Source: a virus. Taken from it: DNA of 40,080 nt. Both the position numbers and the translations under genes were made by a program. The notes beneath the pieces were generated by a model. That model worked only from the letters and a program-made list of their open reading frames with translations. It was not told the origin of the DNA and made no database searches. How positions within the stretch are numbered: position 1 is the first letter of the stretch; each line of letters begins with the position of its first letter. The stretch covers positions 1 to 40,080 of the IMG/VR virus record IMGVR_UViG_3300045742_000043; one strand, written 5' to 3'. Shown here in pieces: positions 31,026-38,859 of this stretch.

Positions 31026-31317
31026 TGTATTTCTCCTCTAGATCACGTAGAATTTGTTTACCGATTTCTGGGTCGTTGACCACGTACACGGGCCAGCCCA
31101 GCCTTAACAGTATGGTAATGACATATTCTTGTAAACTGCCTGATTTAACTCTTTTGCCCGGAGCTTTGAATTCTATAATGACTAGACAGGGGAACCTCTT
31201 AAAGAACAAATGGTCGGGGAACCCCCGTTTACCCATAGGGGTGATCTTCCAACAGTACCACCCGTTGAGCTCCGCCCATTTGCGAACCTTATTTTCTACC
31301 TCTGTCTTCTCACTCAT
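31003..31317 (-). CDS. VRR-NUC domain nuclease
   Basis: The 104-residue protein is a minimal single-domain VRR-NUC of the PD-(D/E)xK superfamily. Catalytic residues are visible: E6 in the first helix, D35 in GFPDHLF, E49-x-K51 in IIEFKAPG and Q63 in the following helix. Related proteins act on branched DNA as Holliday junction or flap nucleases. Its start overlaps the preceding stop (TAATG) and carries the repeated GGAGCGCAGAG leader. Its end overlaps the helicase gene by 23 bases. Confidence 0.93.
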   Translation of the reverse strand: MSEKTEVENKVRKWAELNGWYCWKITPMGKRGFPDHLFFKRFPCLVIIEFKAPGKRVKSGSLQEYVITILLRLGWPVYVVNDPEIGKQILRDLEEKYSERILGS

Positions 31318-31499
31318 TACTCTGCGCTCCCCAGACTATTCATTCCGGGGTCAAACAACTGCAAGGCTTTCTCTAACTCGTCCACATAGTCCAGCAGGTT
31401 ATTTATGACAAGGTACGCCGCCGCTACGTCAACGCTCACCGTGCCTTTGGCTTTCATGTTGTTACAAAAATTGATCGCGTCTTGTTTTGCATCCCTCAT
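31317..31499 (-). CDS. Small helical protein of unknown function
   Basis: This 60-residue protein starts from the ATG at 31499, which overlaps the preceding stop and is preceded by AAAGGAGCACAGAG. It is alpha-helical with heptad-like leucines (AAAYLVINNLLDYVDELEKALQLF). I recognise no family. It belongs to a chain of tiny genes sharing the same leader; the last codons (GSAE then TAA) lie within that leader copy. Confidence 0.7.
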   Translation of the reverse strand: MRDAKQDAINFCNNMKAKGTVSVDVAAAYLVINNLLDYVDELEKALQLFDPGMNSLGSAE

Positions 31500-31795
31500 T
31501 ACTCTGTGCTCCTTTGGGGCGGTCCCGGTTGCGGCATCCAATAAGAAAAGCTGCCGCTCCATTGAAATGTTTCCGAAATCGTGTCTTGATCCTCGTCTGC
31601 ATAGACGAACGGAACAAAGCCATAGAGTTCATCCCAGACAGCAAACATCGTCCCGTCTGTCGGCGGCGGTTCTTTGAGAACGCTTATCCAGCCTCGGACA
31701 TACTCAACATTGCCCGGTGAATTAATGGGCAGGCCAACCCTGTCACCGGCACCCTCGTACCAAGACATTGTTATCCGCTCTGGTGCATCACTCAT
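31499..31795 (-). CDS. DUF551-like small protein
   Basis: In this 98-residue protein, the segment WISVLKEPPPTDGTMFAVWDELYGF and the end FSYWMPQPGPP match the DUF551 pattern (WIsVxxxLPxdGxxVxvw ... iTHWMPLPxPP), a small protein found in many phages and prophages without known function. Aromatic residues are plentiful. The leader GGGAGCACAGAGTAG precedes the ATG. Its stop overlaps the next start. Confidence 0.78.
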   Translation of the reverse strand: MSDAPERITMSWYEGAGDRVGLPINSPGNVEYVRGWISVLKEPPPTDGTMFAVWDELYGFVPFVYADEDQDTISETFQWSGSFSYWMPQPGPPQRSTE

Positions 31796-31819
31796 CTACT
31801 CTGTGCTCCCTACTTCTTT

Positions 31820-32035
31820 TCATTTACGCACCCCTTCGGTAATGCCTGCGCCACTACCGCCGCCGCTTGGCTCGTTTATCGGGATTTTGTATCGCTGGCC
31901 TTTCAGCCGCTCGATCTTTGCCTCTAACTCCGCTATGCGCTGTTGCTGGAAATCCCACGCAGCACGTGCTGCTACGATTCCGATGGTCTGGCCTTGCTGG
32001 CCCCACCATTTATCAAAATCGTCTGCTTTACTCAT
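31820..32035 (-). CDS. Small conserved-type phage protein with coiled-coil segment
   Basis: In this 71-residue protein, DDFDKWWGQQGQTIGIVAARAAWDFQQQRIAELEAKIERL is a pattern seen repeatedly in small phage proteins of the replication region; the helix at 28-45 forms a coiled coil. The tail is Gly-rich. The function is unknown. The leader GGAGCACAGAGTA precedes the ATG. A 24-base gap separates it from the next gene. Confidence 0.75.
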   Translation of the reverse strand: MSKADDFDKWWGQQGQTIGIVAARAAWDFQQQRIAELEAKIERLKGQRYKIPINEPSGGGSGAGITEGVRK

Positions 32036-32047
32036 TACTCTGTGCTC

Positions 32048-32203
32048 CTACCACTGCCGATCAATCCAATCATCAAACGTGTCGTACTCACCGCAGCGGC
32101 TACACTGTAAATCGCCTTCGCCTACATCGACCCATTCGTGAAAACCGGCCCAGCACAAAAACCTCTCGACTAATCGTTGTGTCGCATTTTCTAGTTCATC
32201 CAT
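32048..32203 (-). CDS. 51-residue protein with a CxxC zinc-knuckle-like motif
   Basis: A frame begins at the ATG at 32203, after GGAGCAGACG, and ends with TAG at 32048-32050, 12 bases before the next gene. The product contains CWAGFHEWVDVGEGDLQCSRCGE: a single Cys, a His and a CxxC, which could bind one zinc. The end is acidic and Trp-rich (DTFDDWIDRQW). Its fit in the compact gene chain and the same style of ribosome-binding leader support it. The function is unknown. Confidence 0.7.
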   Translation of the reverse strand: MDELENATQRLVERFLCWAGFHEWVDVGEGDLQCSRCGEYDTFDDWIDRQW

Positions 32204-32218
32204 CGTCTGCTCCTTGTC

Positions 32219-32914
32219 TTAGTCTCCGCTGAATTTACAAGGCCCGCCCTTATCCCTACTGAACGGACACCACCGGCAATAGGGACCAGGATTCGGCACT
32301 TGTGCTTGTTCATTATCCATCTGTGCCAACCGTTGATCCCAGAAGTATTTATACGTGTTGAACATACGAGCTTCGTAGCTGTTCTCTACGTTCTTACCGA
32401 GATCCATGTAAGTGCCGATCACCCTTACCTGTTCTGGTTCTTCTGTCCATGGCAGGGCAAGGCTCACACTGCCATAGAAGTTACGCTGGTCCACATGGTC
32501 TGGCCATTCTTTACCTGACTTGAGTTCGTATATATGGATAACCCCATCTTTTGGCGGAACTATGATGTCTATAAACCCGCGAATGTAGGGCTCTTCCTCA
32601 TCATCCACAACTAAGTCCCATTCCTTGTTGAGTTTGAACCCTAGTTCGGCTATGGCTCCCAGATCCCGCAGCATCTTAAAGAAATCTTCGTAGGGCTCTA
32701 ACGGAGCATACACGTTTCTGCCTGTCTCATCTAGCTCCACGGGTATGGCGTTTATGTGGCCCTGTATTAGCTGCTCTACCACGGCATGTAGGTTGGTACC
32801 CCTTTGGGCAGCCGCGCCGCTAGGAGGCGTTCTGAGGCGCTCTACGTAGCGGAATTTGTACTGCGCAGGGCACTTTTTAAACACACTCCATTGTGTGTAA
32901 CTCTTTGCTGTCAT
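32219..32914 (-). CDS. Cas4/RecB-like PD-(D/E)xK exonuclease with four-cysteine cluster
   Basis: The 231-residue protein uses the ATG overlapping the HAD stop (ATGA). Nuclease residues H43, D116 (GFIDIIV) and E130-x-K132 (YELKSGK) fit the RecB/Cas4-type core. C15 plus C213, C216 and C226 match the one-plus-three cysteine layout that holds an iron-sulphur cluster in Cas4 and AddB. These enzymes process DNA ends, usually with a helicase. Phages encode stand-alone versions for replication or recombination; no CRISPR array or other cas gene is present. Confidence 0.9.
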   Translation of the reverse strand: MTAKSYTQWSVFKKCPAQYKFRYVERLRTPPSGAAAQRGTNLHAVVEQLIQGHINAIPVELDETGRNVYAPLEPYEDFFKMLRDLGAIAELGFKLNKEWDLVVDDEEEPYIRGFIDIIVPPKDGVIHIYELKSGKEWPDHVDQRNFYGSVSLALPWTEEPEQVRVIGTYMDLGKNVENSYEARMFNTYKYFWDQRLAQMDNEQAQVPNPGPYCRWCPFSRDKGGPCKFSGD

Positions 32915-33264
32915 TTTTTGTTCCAAGGCAGAAACCTGGACATCTCTTCCAGGCTGGGGAATTCCCCGTTAAATTGAATAGCCCGGTCATCGATCGTCAA
33001 CCAGGCGACAGGCTTCTCAGTTGGGAACTTAATCCCTGGGTTCCGCAAACCATGATTTACAAGATACCGCGCCATGCAGGGAATCCCATCTGGCTGACTA
33101 CTGCGGCTGGAGTACACGCACACTTCAAACTCATCGCTCTCCAGCATCTCATCTAGCCATTCTATTGCTCCCGGCACAGGAGGGTCATCAGCCCTTCCTG
33201 CGCCGTGCCAACCGGAGGTATAGCTATGGATGACCCCGTCAAAGTCAACGCATATCGTCTTCAT
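32911..33264 (-). CDS. HAD-superfamily hydrolase (small phosphatase-like)
   Basis: In this 117-residue protein, motif I is VDFDGVIH (D7, D9), motif II is the Ser-rich YSSRS near 51-55, motif III Lys is K84 in PTEKPVA, and motif IV is TIDDRA (D92-D93). All catalytic elements of a minimal, capless HAD phosphatase are present. Substrates cannot be predicted; a nucleotide or a DNA end are both plausible in this replication operon. A G-rich ribosome-binding site precedes the ATG. The gene overlaps the nuclease gene by four bases. Confidence 0.88.
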   Translation of the reverse strand: MKTICVDFDGVIHSYTSGWHGAGRADDPPVPGAIEWLDEMLESDEFEVCVYSSRSSQPDGIPCMARYLVNHGLRNPGIKFPTEKPVAWLTIDDRAIQFNGEFPSLEEMSRFLPWNKK

Positions 33265-33300
33265 TCAACACCCCCACTTCTTCTATATCTGGGTTTTCCA

Positions 33301-34566
33301 TTAGTCTGTTTCCTTTATGTCTGCCCAATTTTCACCAACAAATCCCTCGCTGCGCATAGGCACATCAAAGAGGTCTTGGTCCATCGCAAGTCTTAGCCGA
33401 TCCATACTTTCCTCCCAGATATCTGCTGGTGCTGAGATGTTAATCTCATCATGGACAGTTGCTAAGAACACATCATCGGCACCGCGCATATCTTCCCAAT
33501 CACAGATACACTGCTTGGTCTGATCGGCGGCACTGCCCTGAATAAGATAATTGAGCAGCTTGTACTCAAACGACATTATCCTATCATACTTATCCACATA
33601 CTTGGCAGGTTCAGTATAGTACCTGCGACCTCCCCATGTGGTGATGGGCATGCCTTGTCTGCCCATCTGCTTAGTATCAGTCTGCAACCACTTAATCCCT
33701 GGAAAAGCTCTAAGGTAGGCGTTGATTAATTGAATAGCTTCCTCATAGGTACAGCCTACCTGGCTAGACACTGCGCGGGGGCCTCCCCCGTAGATAATTT
33801 GGAAGGCAGTGATCTTAACCTGGGGACGCTGGAACTCCAGCCCCGCAACAGCTTTGATCATTTCCTGCGCCATACTGTGCGGGTCTAGGCTGGGGTTCTT
33901 TTGATACGCCTCTAAAAGAATACCATCTTCAAAATGCGCAGCTACTCGTATCTCCTGCCCACTAAAGTCCCGCTTTAACCAGACGTGTCCTTCTTCGGGG
34001 AGGAAGGCCCGCCGAAGCGTGGGTGGCTCAGGACAGTCGCTAGGGACTTCGATTTTGTACTGGTTTGGGGGATTCTGGAGATTGGGATGGTCACACGATA
34101 ACCGCCCGGTCCTTGCACCCTTACCCCCTCCAAAGTCATCCCGGCTCCTAACTTGATTCCAGTTGGGGTGGACTCTGCCGTCAGTGTGGGAGAGTTCGAG
34201 CCACTTAACGATAAAGTCACTGAGACATTTTCTAATTGCACCGTAATATATGACGTCATCTCTTAATCCTTTGTCTGCTATGGTTGATTCTAATACTTCC
34301 CGCTTGACACTACGGCGACCTTTAGGTGTGAACACCTGGTGAGTCACTGCGCCTGCATTATCAAGCGCCTTGCCTAGTTGAGCAGGGCTAGATAAATTGA
34401 GGTCTGGTGACTCTAAGGTGGCGCGTACCCGCGCTTCTACCATTGCCAGAGCTTCCGAGTATGTCTGCTGGTGATTTAACAGTAGATCTCTATCTACCCG
34501 GACACCCCGGCGAGTCGCGGCTACTAGTATGGGGCTGAGTTTACGTTCTCTATCATATGGCGTCAT
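33301..34566 (-). CDS. DNA polymerase family A, polymerase domain only
   Basis: In this protein of about 421 residues, motif A is KRDFSGQEIRVAAH, motif B is the KITAFQIIYGGG helix and motif C is TVHDEI. N-terminal SPAQLGKALDN and RTGRLSCDHPNLQNPP are typical of the thumb and palm of Pol I-like enzymes. The 3'-5' exonuclease domain is a separate gene just upstream (34553-35101). The chosen ATG at 34566 has a GGGGGAA site and overlaps the exonuclease gene by 14 bases in the +1 frame. Motif A reads DFSGQEIR rather than DYSQIELR. Confidence 0.93.
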   Translation of the reverse strand: MTPYDRERKLSPILVAATRRGVRVDRDLLLNHQQTYSEALAMVEARVRATLESPDLNLSSPAQLGKALDNAGAVTHQVFTPKGRRSVKREVLESTIADKGLRDDVIYYGAIRKCLSDFIVKWLELSHTDGRVHPNWNQVRSRDDFGGGKGARTGRLSCDHPNLQNPPNQYKIEVPSDCPEPPTLRRAFLPEEGHVWLKRDFSGQEIRVAAHFEDGILLEAYQKNPSLDPHSMAQEMIKAVAGLEFQRPQVKITAFQIIYGGGPRAVSSQVGCTYEEAIQLINAYLRAFPGIKWLQTDTKQMGRQGMPITTWGGRRYYTEPAKYVDKYDRIMSFEYKLLNYLIQGSAADQTKQCICDWEDMRGADDVFLATVHDEINISAPADIWEESMDRLRLAMDQDLFDVPMRSEGFVGENWADIKETD

Positions 34567-35101
34567 AGAGTTCCCCCATACAGAAGTCGAATAGTTTCTT
34601 AGTCCGTACCACGTCACCGATTGCGTATGGCTTGACTAACTCAAACGGGGCTTCACAGATATAAGCCCCCGCTGTTTTCTTAGTCGCTTGTGGTACGTTG
34701 GCAATTATCCAATCATGCAATTCGTCCTGCTCCTCTGGTTCCAGCCCGAGTATCTCCTCGCTGGCAGGCTTGAGGGCAAGGTTCCCGTAGGGATTGTATT
34801 GGAATACCAAGTATTGAGTATCATGGACTTGATCCCACGCGGGCCATGGTAGTTTCAGCCAGTGGGCAGCAACGCTGAGGTCAAAGGGCGCGTTGTGATA
34901 TAGATGTTCGTATTTGTCCCAGTTATCTCTGAGTACCTCGTAGCCTGGTCCTCTAGGCTTGTCGGTTTTGGTGAATGAAATAGGCAGGTAGTCGGGTTCC
35001 TCATCGGGCAGCCACACCGCGACCCCAATAGGTCGCGGAGGGCTGATTAATGGGTTGCCAACTATCGCTTCGGTCTCGAAGTCGTAGGTGGCAATCACCA
35101 T
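34553..35101 (-). CDS. 3'-5' exonuclease (DnaQ-like) domain of the split family A DNA polymerase
   Basis: In this 182-residue protein, Exo I is YDFETEA (residues 6-12), Exo II is HNAPFDLSVA near 69, and Exo III is YAIGDVVRT near 158, the set needed for proofreading. In most family A phage polymerases this domain is fused to the polymerase encoded next. The end (RTKKLFDFCMGELYDAI) is where the fused protein would continue into MTPYDRERKLSPIL of the polymerase gene. The start overlaps the preceding stop (TAATG). Confidence 0.88.
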   Translation of the reverse strand: MVIATYDFETEAIVGNPLISPPRPIGVAVWLPDEEPDYLPISFTKTDKPRGPGYEVLRDNWDKYEHLYHNAPFDLSVAAHWLKLPWPAWDQVHDTQYLVFQYNPYGNLALKPASEEILGLEPEEQDELHDWIIANVPQATKKTAGAYICEAPFELVKPYAIGDVVRTKKLFDFCMGELYDAI

Positions 35102-35838
35102 TAGTGCTTCCTTTTCTTATTCCCGGTAGGTGTAGGTTCTTCACCAGCGTCGTAGTTGTACGGCTGAATGATCAGCTTGTTAAACTCTTCCTGGCGACTG
35201 AAGATGGCGGCCAGCGTAGCGTCGTCCTCAATGTTACTGACCGGGTTAAAGTCCATGGCGAACATGGTGCTTTTATCCGGGCCGTAGTGTATCTCGGTGA
35301 CTGCTGCTTCGGGCGGAATACCGTGACTGGCCAATCCCATCACGTAATTACTCAGCGCCTTACCACTAGTCGGTGGAACACTGACAAGCAAGAGCTGCTT
35401 ACCGAGTGACTCCGGGTGCCCGACAATGCTGGCGGGCGCGACCACTAGCTTTCGCCTGGTCTTGCAGCCTGGGCCTTTACCTGAGATCGCGGTACCCATC
35501 TGGCTGTAATAACAGCCGTGACAGAATTCATTCGGCGGCTCCGGTACGTTGTCGGCGGGGATCATGGTAGGGTTAAACGGGTCGTCGTTACCGATCTTTT
35601 GGCTGTAACAGTTTGGAGGACTCTTGTCATCAGGGTCGTAGGGGCGGTCGTACCACGTACGTTCCGTTCCTATGGCCAGTATGACTACTTCCATCTTGTT
35701 GTTTGGAACCGCCATATCGCCGATCTGCATTATACCGCTCGCCAACGACAGGTTACTCATTGCGGGGGTTTCATCCCCCTGGACCTGCTGAACGCGGGCA
35801 GCCATCTTCTCTTTCCAATTTACTACATCGTTACTCAT
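35101..35838 (-). CDS. Conserved replication-region phage protein, Cys-containing
   Basis: This 245-residue protein has a central part with Cys residues in an order that could bind zinc (PPNCYS, EFCHGCYYS, GPGCKTRR). The region AVPNNKMEVVILAIGTERTWYDRPYD is predicted beta. Proteins with this layout occur beside DNA polymerase in podoviruses and may bind single-stranded DNA; I cannot verify that. The C-terminal tail is basic (GNKKRKH). It is coupled to the exonuclease gene through TAATG. Confidence 0.75.
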   Translation of the reverse strand: MSNDVVNWKEKMAARVQQVQGDETPAMSNLSLASGIMQIGDMAVPNNKMEVVILAIGTERTWYDRPYDPDDKSPPNCYSQKIGNDDPFNPTMIPADNVPEPPNEFCHGCYYSQMGTAISGKGPGCKTRRKLVVAPASIVGHPESLGKQLLLVSVPPTSGKALSNYVMGLASHGIPPEAAVTEIHYGPDKSTMFAMDFNPVSNIEDDATLAAIFSRQEEFNKLIIQPYNYDAGEEPTPTGNKKRKH

Positions 35839-36231
35839 TTACTTCACCTTATGAACAGATAGTGTATCAACCCAGACCTGTACGAGACCACTAATGTTCT
35901 CGCCATCTTCTAGGCGGTCTTTGATTGCCCTTTCATTTAGCCGTCGGTACAGCATATCAAAGGCATCGTGGTCGCGGACGTACTGGTAGAACTCATTCCA
36001 GTCGCCCACTGTAGGCTTCGCCACGCGGTTGCGTTCGACCCTACATAATTCCCCACCGACAGCCGACAACTCGTGCTTACCCATAGCAATAAGAAGATGC
36101 TCTTTATAAGTATCTTCTTCTGCTTTGAGTACTTTGGATTGACGATCTATGGCGAGGCGTTCTTCGCGCTTACTCCAGTAAGCATCAGCAAGACCAGCTA
36201 CATCGCTGGCTATATCTTTCTTATTAGGCAT
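35839..36231 (-). CDS. Conserved small protein at the start of the replication operon
   Basis: The 130-residue protein is the first gene of the leftward replication operon. GGAGGG precedes its ATG. Residues about 14-60 form a long charged helix. The part VGDWNEFYQYVRDHDAFDMLYRRLNERAIKDRLEDGENISGLVQVWVDTLSV resembles a conserved phage protein usually found next to the Cys-containing protein described above. The function is unknown; it may be a replication accessory factor. Confidence 0.78.
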   Translation of the reverse strand: MPNKKDIASDVAGLADAYWSKREERLAIDRQSKVLKAEEDTYKEHLLIAMGKHELSAVGGELCRVERNRVAKPTVGDWNEFYQYVRDHDAFDMLYRRLNERAIKDRLEDGENISGLVQVWVDTLSVHKVK

Positions 36232-36347
36232 TGGACCCTCCGTGCCTTGATTTAACTTATAACTGCCGCCTGGGTGGCAGCAGGGTATAAATTAACACGG
36301 TGATGTTTTGCACGCAAGCCTGGTAGGGTGGTACGCTTAAAGGCGCA

Positions 36348-36385
36348 CCGCATAAAATGCGGGGACCAAGAGGCCCCCGATTTTA
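36348..36385. promoter_or_regulatory. Overlapping dyads in the divergent promoter region
   Basis: CCGCAT-AAA-ATGCGG (36348-36362) is a short perfect dyad. TAAAAT plus CGGGG (36353-36364) pairs instead with CCCCG plus ATTTTA (36375-36385), with one bulged G. The two structures share bases, so only one can form in RNA. They lie upstream of the candidate promoter for the primase gene, so in DNA they may be regulator sites or part of a replication start. Confidence 0.6.
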
Positions 36386-36392
36386 TAGCTAG

Positions 36393-36426
36393 ACATGTGA
36401 GTGACCGCTCACATGTTGGATATAAT
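36393..36426 (+). promoter_or_regulatory. Candidate primase promoter with a palindromic operator
   Basis: A perfect -10 box TATAAT (36421-36426) lies four bases after a dyad with 9-bp arms, ACATGTGAG and CTCACATGT (36393-36401 and 36408-36416). The dyad covers the -35 area, where no good -35 is present, suggesting a promoter that needs an activator or is blocked by a repressor. The primase ATG is about 53 bases downstream. Confidence 0.6.
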
Positions 36427-36478
36427 AGCTGGTTATAAGGCGGAGCGCAACTATAAGCTAGACACAAGGATAACGTAA

Positions 36479-38512
36479 ATGGCAGATAATGTCACTCAAT
36501 TCAGACAGTTCAAAATACCTCCCCACCTACGAGTTAACAGTGATTTTATACCCAGCAAGGCAGAAGAAAATACCGAGTTAGCTCTCAAAGACCTCCAGGC
36601 CAGCGGCCTCACCCCCGAAGACATAGACGCAGCGATTATAGGCGACCTCAGTTTACCTGGCAATGCTCTAGCGGGGTACTTGATTCCTTATACGACCCCT
36701 GACGGAGACTGGGTAGTTGACGAAAACAACTATCTACAGATGTGGTCGAAGAAGATAAAGTACCCCGAAATCCACGACCCCAAAGCCCCGAAGTACATCA
36801 ACCCCACCGCAGCCGAATTAGCAGAACACGACCTTAGCAGTACCCCTCCTTACATTCCCCGGCTCTATCACGAGCGCCCTAAAACCGATATTCTAGCCAT
36901 TTGTGAAGGTGAAAAGAAGACTGTAGCAGTTGCTAAACATCTCGAACTGAGCGCAATAGGCATCGGTGGGTGTTGGAACTGGCGAAACAAGACTACCGGC
37001 GCCGTAGATGACTGGATTATGACGCTCGTTAAGCAGCATAAGTCAGTTGTTATCATCCCTGATGGCGATTTATTGCGCTATGATATCTGTCGTGCGTATG
37101 GTAGCTTCGCTAATGAGCTTATTTATTCTCTCGAAGGCACAGGTATAGAAGTGACTATACTCATGCCGGAGGATAAGATAGACGATTTAATCGTCAAATG
37201 GGGACCAGAAGCGCAGGCAAACTTCACCACTATCCCCCGCACCCATCCAAATGACCTAGTTGAGGACCCTGGGCTGCTCGCAAAGCGATACAACCTCGCC
37301 TACCGGGTGGTCGGTAAGGAACAAGCAGTCAAAGTTGAGCAACATCATGGCAACATCATTCGATTAATGGAAAAACACCCAGCGTTCGAAGAAATTTGGA
37401 TGAACACCGATAAGAATACGGTCATGGTAGGCGAGGTAGAAACTACACCAGGGCTGACTGACATGGATATATGCATTCATTTTCAGCATAATTTCCAGAT
37501 GCCGATGGTTAAACCTCAACAAATACGCGAATGTTTGATGCAGCAGGCTCTTAAGAACAAGCGCAGTCCTCTGCTAGAGAAGATTAAGAGCACAGCATGG
37601 GACCACAAGAACAGATTAGACACATGGTTGACTCGTTTGTGGGGCGTGGAGGATAGTGAATACACTCGCCAGGTAGCTAGAAGATGGTTTGTCGCAGCTT
37701 ATGCTCGTATGGAGGAGCCTGGGTGTAAAGTCGATTGGATGTTAATAACTACAGGCGCTCAAGGCGTCGGCAAGAGCAGTATGCCCACAGTCATGTTTGA
37801 CGGTAATGTAGCTCCGCTCTACGGCAATAGCAGCGACAAGGATACTATGTTACTCGTGCATAGTGGTCTATGCGTCGTACTCGACGAAATGGATAGCATG
37901 AATAAGAAGGACGTTACGTTCTGGAAGACTCTCATCACCACGCAAGAGGACAAGATGCGTCCCCCTTACGGGAGCGGGGTGATGAACTATCCCCGGCGCA
38001 GTGTGATTTACGGCACTACGAATAACAAACAGTTCTTACAGGAGGACAAGAGTGGCTACCGTCGCTACGCACCGATAGAAGTGAATGTCATGCTAGACTG
38101 GGACGGCTTTAAGCAGGAACTCCCACAGCTATGGGCAGAAGCTGCGACCTTGCACCTGGCCGGCGAGCCCTACGTCAGTATAGATGCTGAAATGCCCAAT
38201 AAGAAAGAGTACATCACCGACGACCCTGTAAAGGAGAAGCTAATCGCGTTCTTAGAGGACTGGTGCGCAGAGCCTGGCGCGAGCAAATGGCACGGTCTAG
38301 TGGATGGTGTGCCGTGCTGGGAGTTCAGGTTAAAAGACGCGTATGAATTCATGGGCATGGAACACAATACCAGTCCTAAGATGGCGGCTGAGATCAGTAA
38401 TTGGTTGGTTAGCTGGGGCGGAGTGCGGGTGAATAACGGTATAGGTCGGCGGGGGATAAGGTGCTGGCGGTTCAGGGCTGATGAACTCCGCCAGCACCTG
38501 GACGATGCTTAG
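36479..38512 (+). CDS. Primase-helicase: TOPRIM-like domain plus VirE/SF3-like helicase
   Basis: In this 677-residue protein, residues 138-197 hold a TOPRIM-like domain with CEGEKK (E143) and PDGD (D195, D197), as in DUF3854-type primases. The C-terminal half is a virulence-associated-E-type helicase with Walker A GAQGVGKS (426-433), Walker B VVLDE (466-470) and the downstream arginine-rich segment. It would unwind and prime the genome for the polymerase encoded at 33301-35101. It is the only plus-strand gene in the replication half and has its own promoter. Its TAG overlaps the convergent gene's TAA. Confidence 0.9.
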   Translation: MADNVTQFRQFKIPPHLRVNSDFIPSKAEENTELALKDLQASGLTPEDIDAAIIGDLSLPGNALAGYLIPYTTPDGDWVVDENNYLQMWSKKIKYPEIHDPKAPKYINPTAAELAEHDLSSTPPYIPRLYHERPKTDILAICEGEKKTVAVAKHLELSAIGIGGCWNWRNKTTGAVDDWIMTLVKQHKSVVIIPDGDLLRYDICRAYGSFANELIYSLEGTGIEVTILMPEDKIDDLIVKWGPEAQANFTTIPRTHPNDLVEDPGLLAKRYNLAYRVVGKEQAVKVEQHHGNIIRLMEKHPAFEEIWMNTDKNTVMVGEVETTPGLTDMDICIHFQHNFQMPMVKPQQIRECLMQQALKNKRSPLLEKIKSTAWDHKNRLDTWLTRLWGVEDSEYTRQVARRWFVAAYARMEEPGCKVDWMLITTGAQGVGKSSMPTVMFDGNVAPLYGNSSDKDTMLLVHSGLCVVLDEMDSMNKKDVTFWKTLITTQEDKMRPPYGSGVMNYPRRSVIYGTTNNKQFLQEDKSGYRRYAPIEVNVMLDWDGFKQELPQLWAEAATLHLAGEPYVSIDAEMPNKKEYITDDPVKEKLIAFLEDWCAEPGASKWHGLVDGVPCWEFRLKDAYEFMGMEHNTSPKMAAEISNWLVSWGGVRVNNGIGRRGIRCWRFRADELRQHLDDA

Positions 38513-38859
38513 TCCATTCGGCTTACTTCAAAAGTGCCGTCAGGCTGTGTGATGCTTACAAAAGCATGAGGATACATGCGCAACACCTCGCCGGTGCCGT
38601 GCCTGAACTCTGCTATCGGGTAGTGCTTAGGATCTCCAGGGTATTCTATGGACCCGTCCTTGTGCATCTTATGTCCATCGAACGGACTCCATCCTCCACC
38701 GTGTGTGTAGAGTATGTTCAGTTGCTCCGCCAGTTCCAGCTCTGGGTCGCAGAGTTCCAGCATTTCTGGTATCAGCCCGAGGGCCTCTACCAGATTCTTA
38801 GCTGGTACTTCTTTGTAGTGATTTGTTGGATCAAGTATCCATTGATCAATCTTTATCAT
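38509..38859 (-). CDS. Hypothetical protein of the right-end operon
   Basis: This 116-residue protein is read from the ATG at 38859, inside the end of the preceding gene. It is soluble, with an acidic helix (LVEALGLIPEMLELCDPELELAEQLNIL) and a C-terminal beta part (GEVLRMYPHAFVSITQPDGTFEVSRMD). No family is recognised. Its stop codon overlaps that of the primase on the other strand. Confidence 0.7.
   Translation of the reverse strand: MIKIDQWILDPTNHYKEVPAKNLVEALGLIPEMLELCDPELELAEQLNILYTHGGGWSPFDGHKMHKDGSIEYPGDPKHYPIAEFRHGTGEVLRMYPHAFVSITQPDGTFEVSRMD

Larger units (their letters stand above)
31314..32048 (-). repeat. Four copies of a GGAGCACAGAGTA(A/GA)TGA leader before small genes
   Basis: Copies lie at 31314-31330 (one mismatch, GCGCAGAG), 31496-31512, 31792-31809 (one extra G before ATG) and 32032-32048. 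Each combines a Shine-Dalgarno GGAG, a stop-codon-containing GAGTAA or GAGTAG, and the ATGA start of the next gene. The leader at 32203 (GGAGCAGACGATG) is a looser relative. It seems to be a reusable junction sequence between tiny genes. Confidence 0.85.
36232..36478. other. Divergent intergenic region between the replication operon and primase gene
   Basis: This 247-base region drives transcription in both directions. Besides the dyads and promoter listed, it holds a CTGCC / GGCAG hairpin near 36268-36285. On the minus strand it has a weak TATAAG -10-like element about 30 bases before the gene at 36231. I see no clear -35 for that direction. Confidence 0.6.

Noticed and set aside
32219-32914. 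Cas4-like nuclease as part of a CRISPR system
   Set aside because: There is no repeat-spacer array and no other cas gene. Stand-alone Cas4/RecB-like nucleases are common in phage replication modules.
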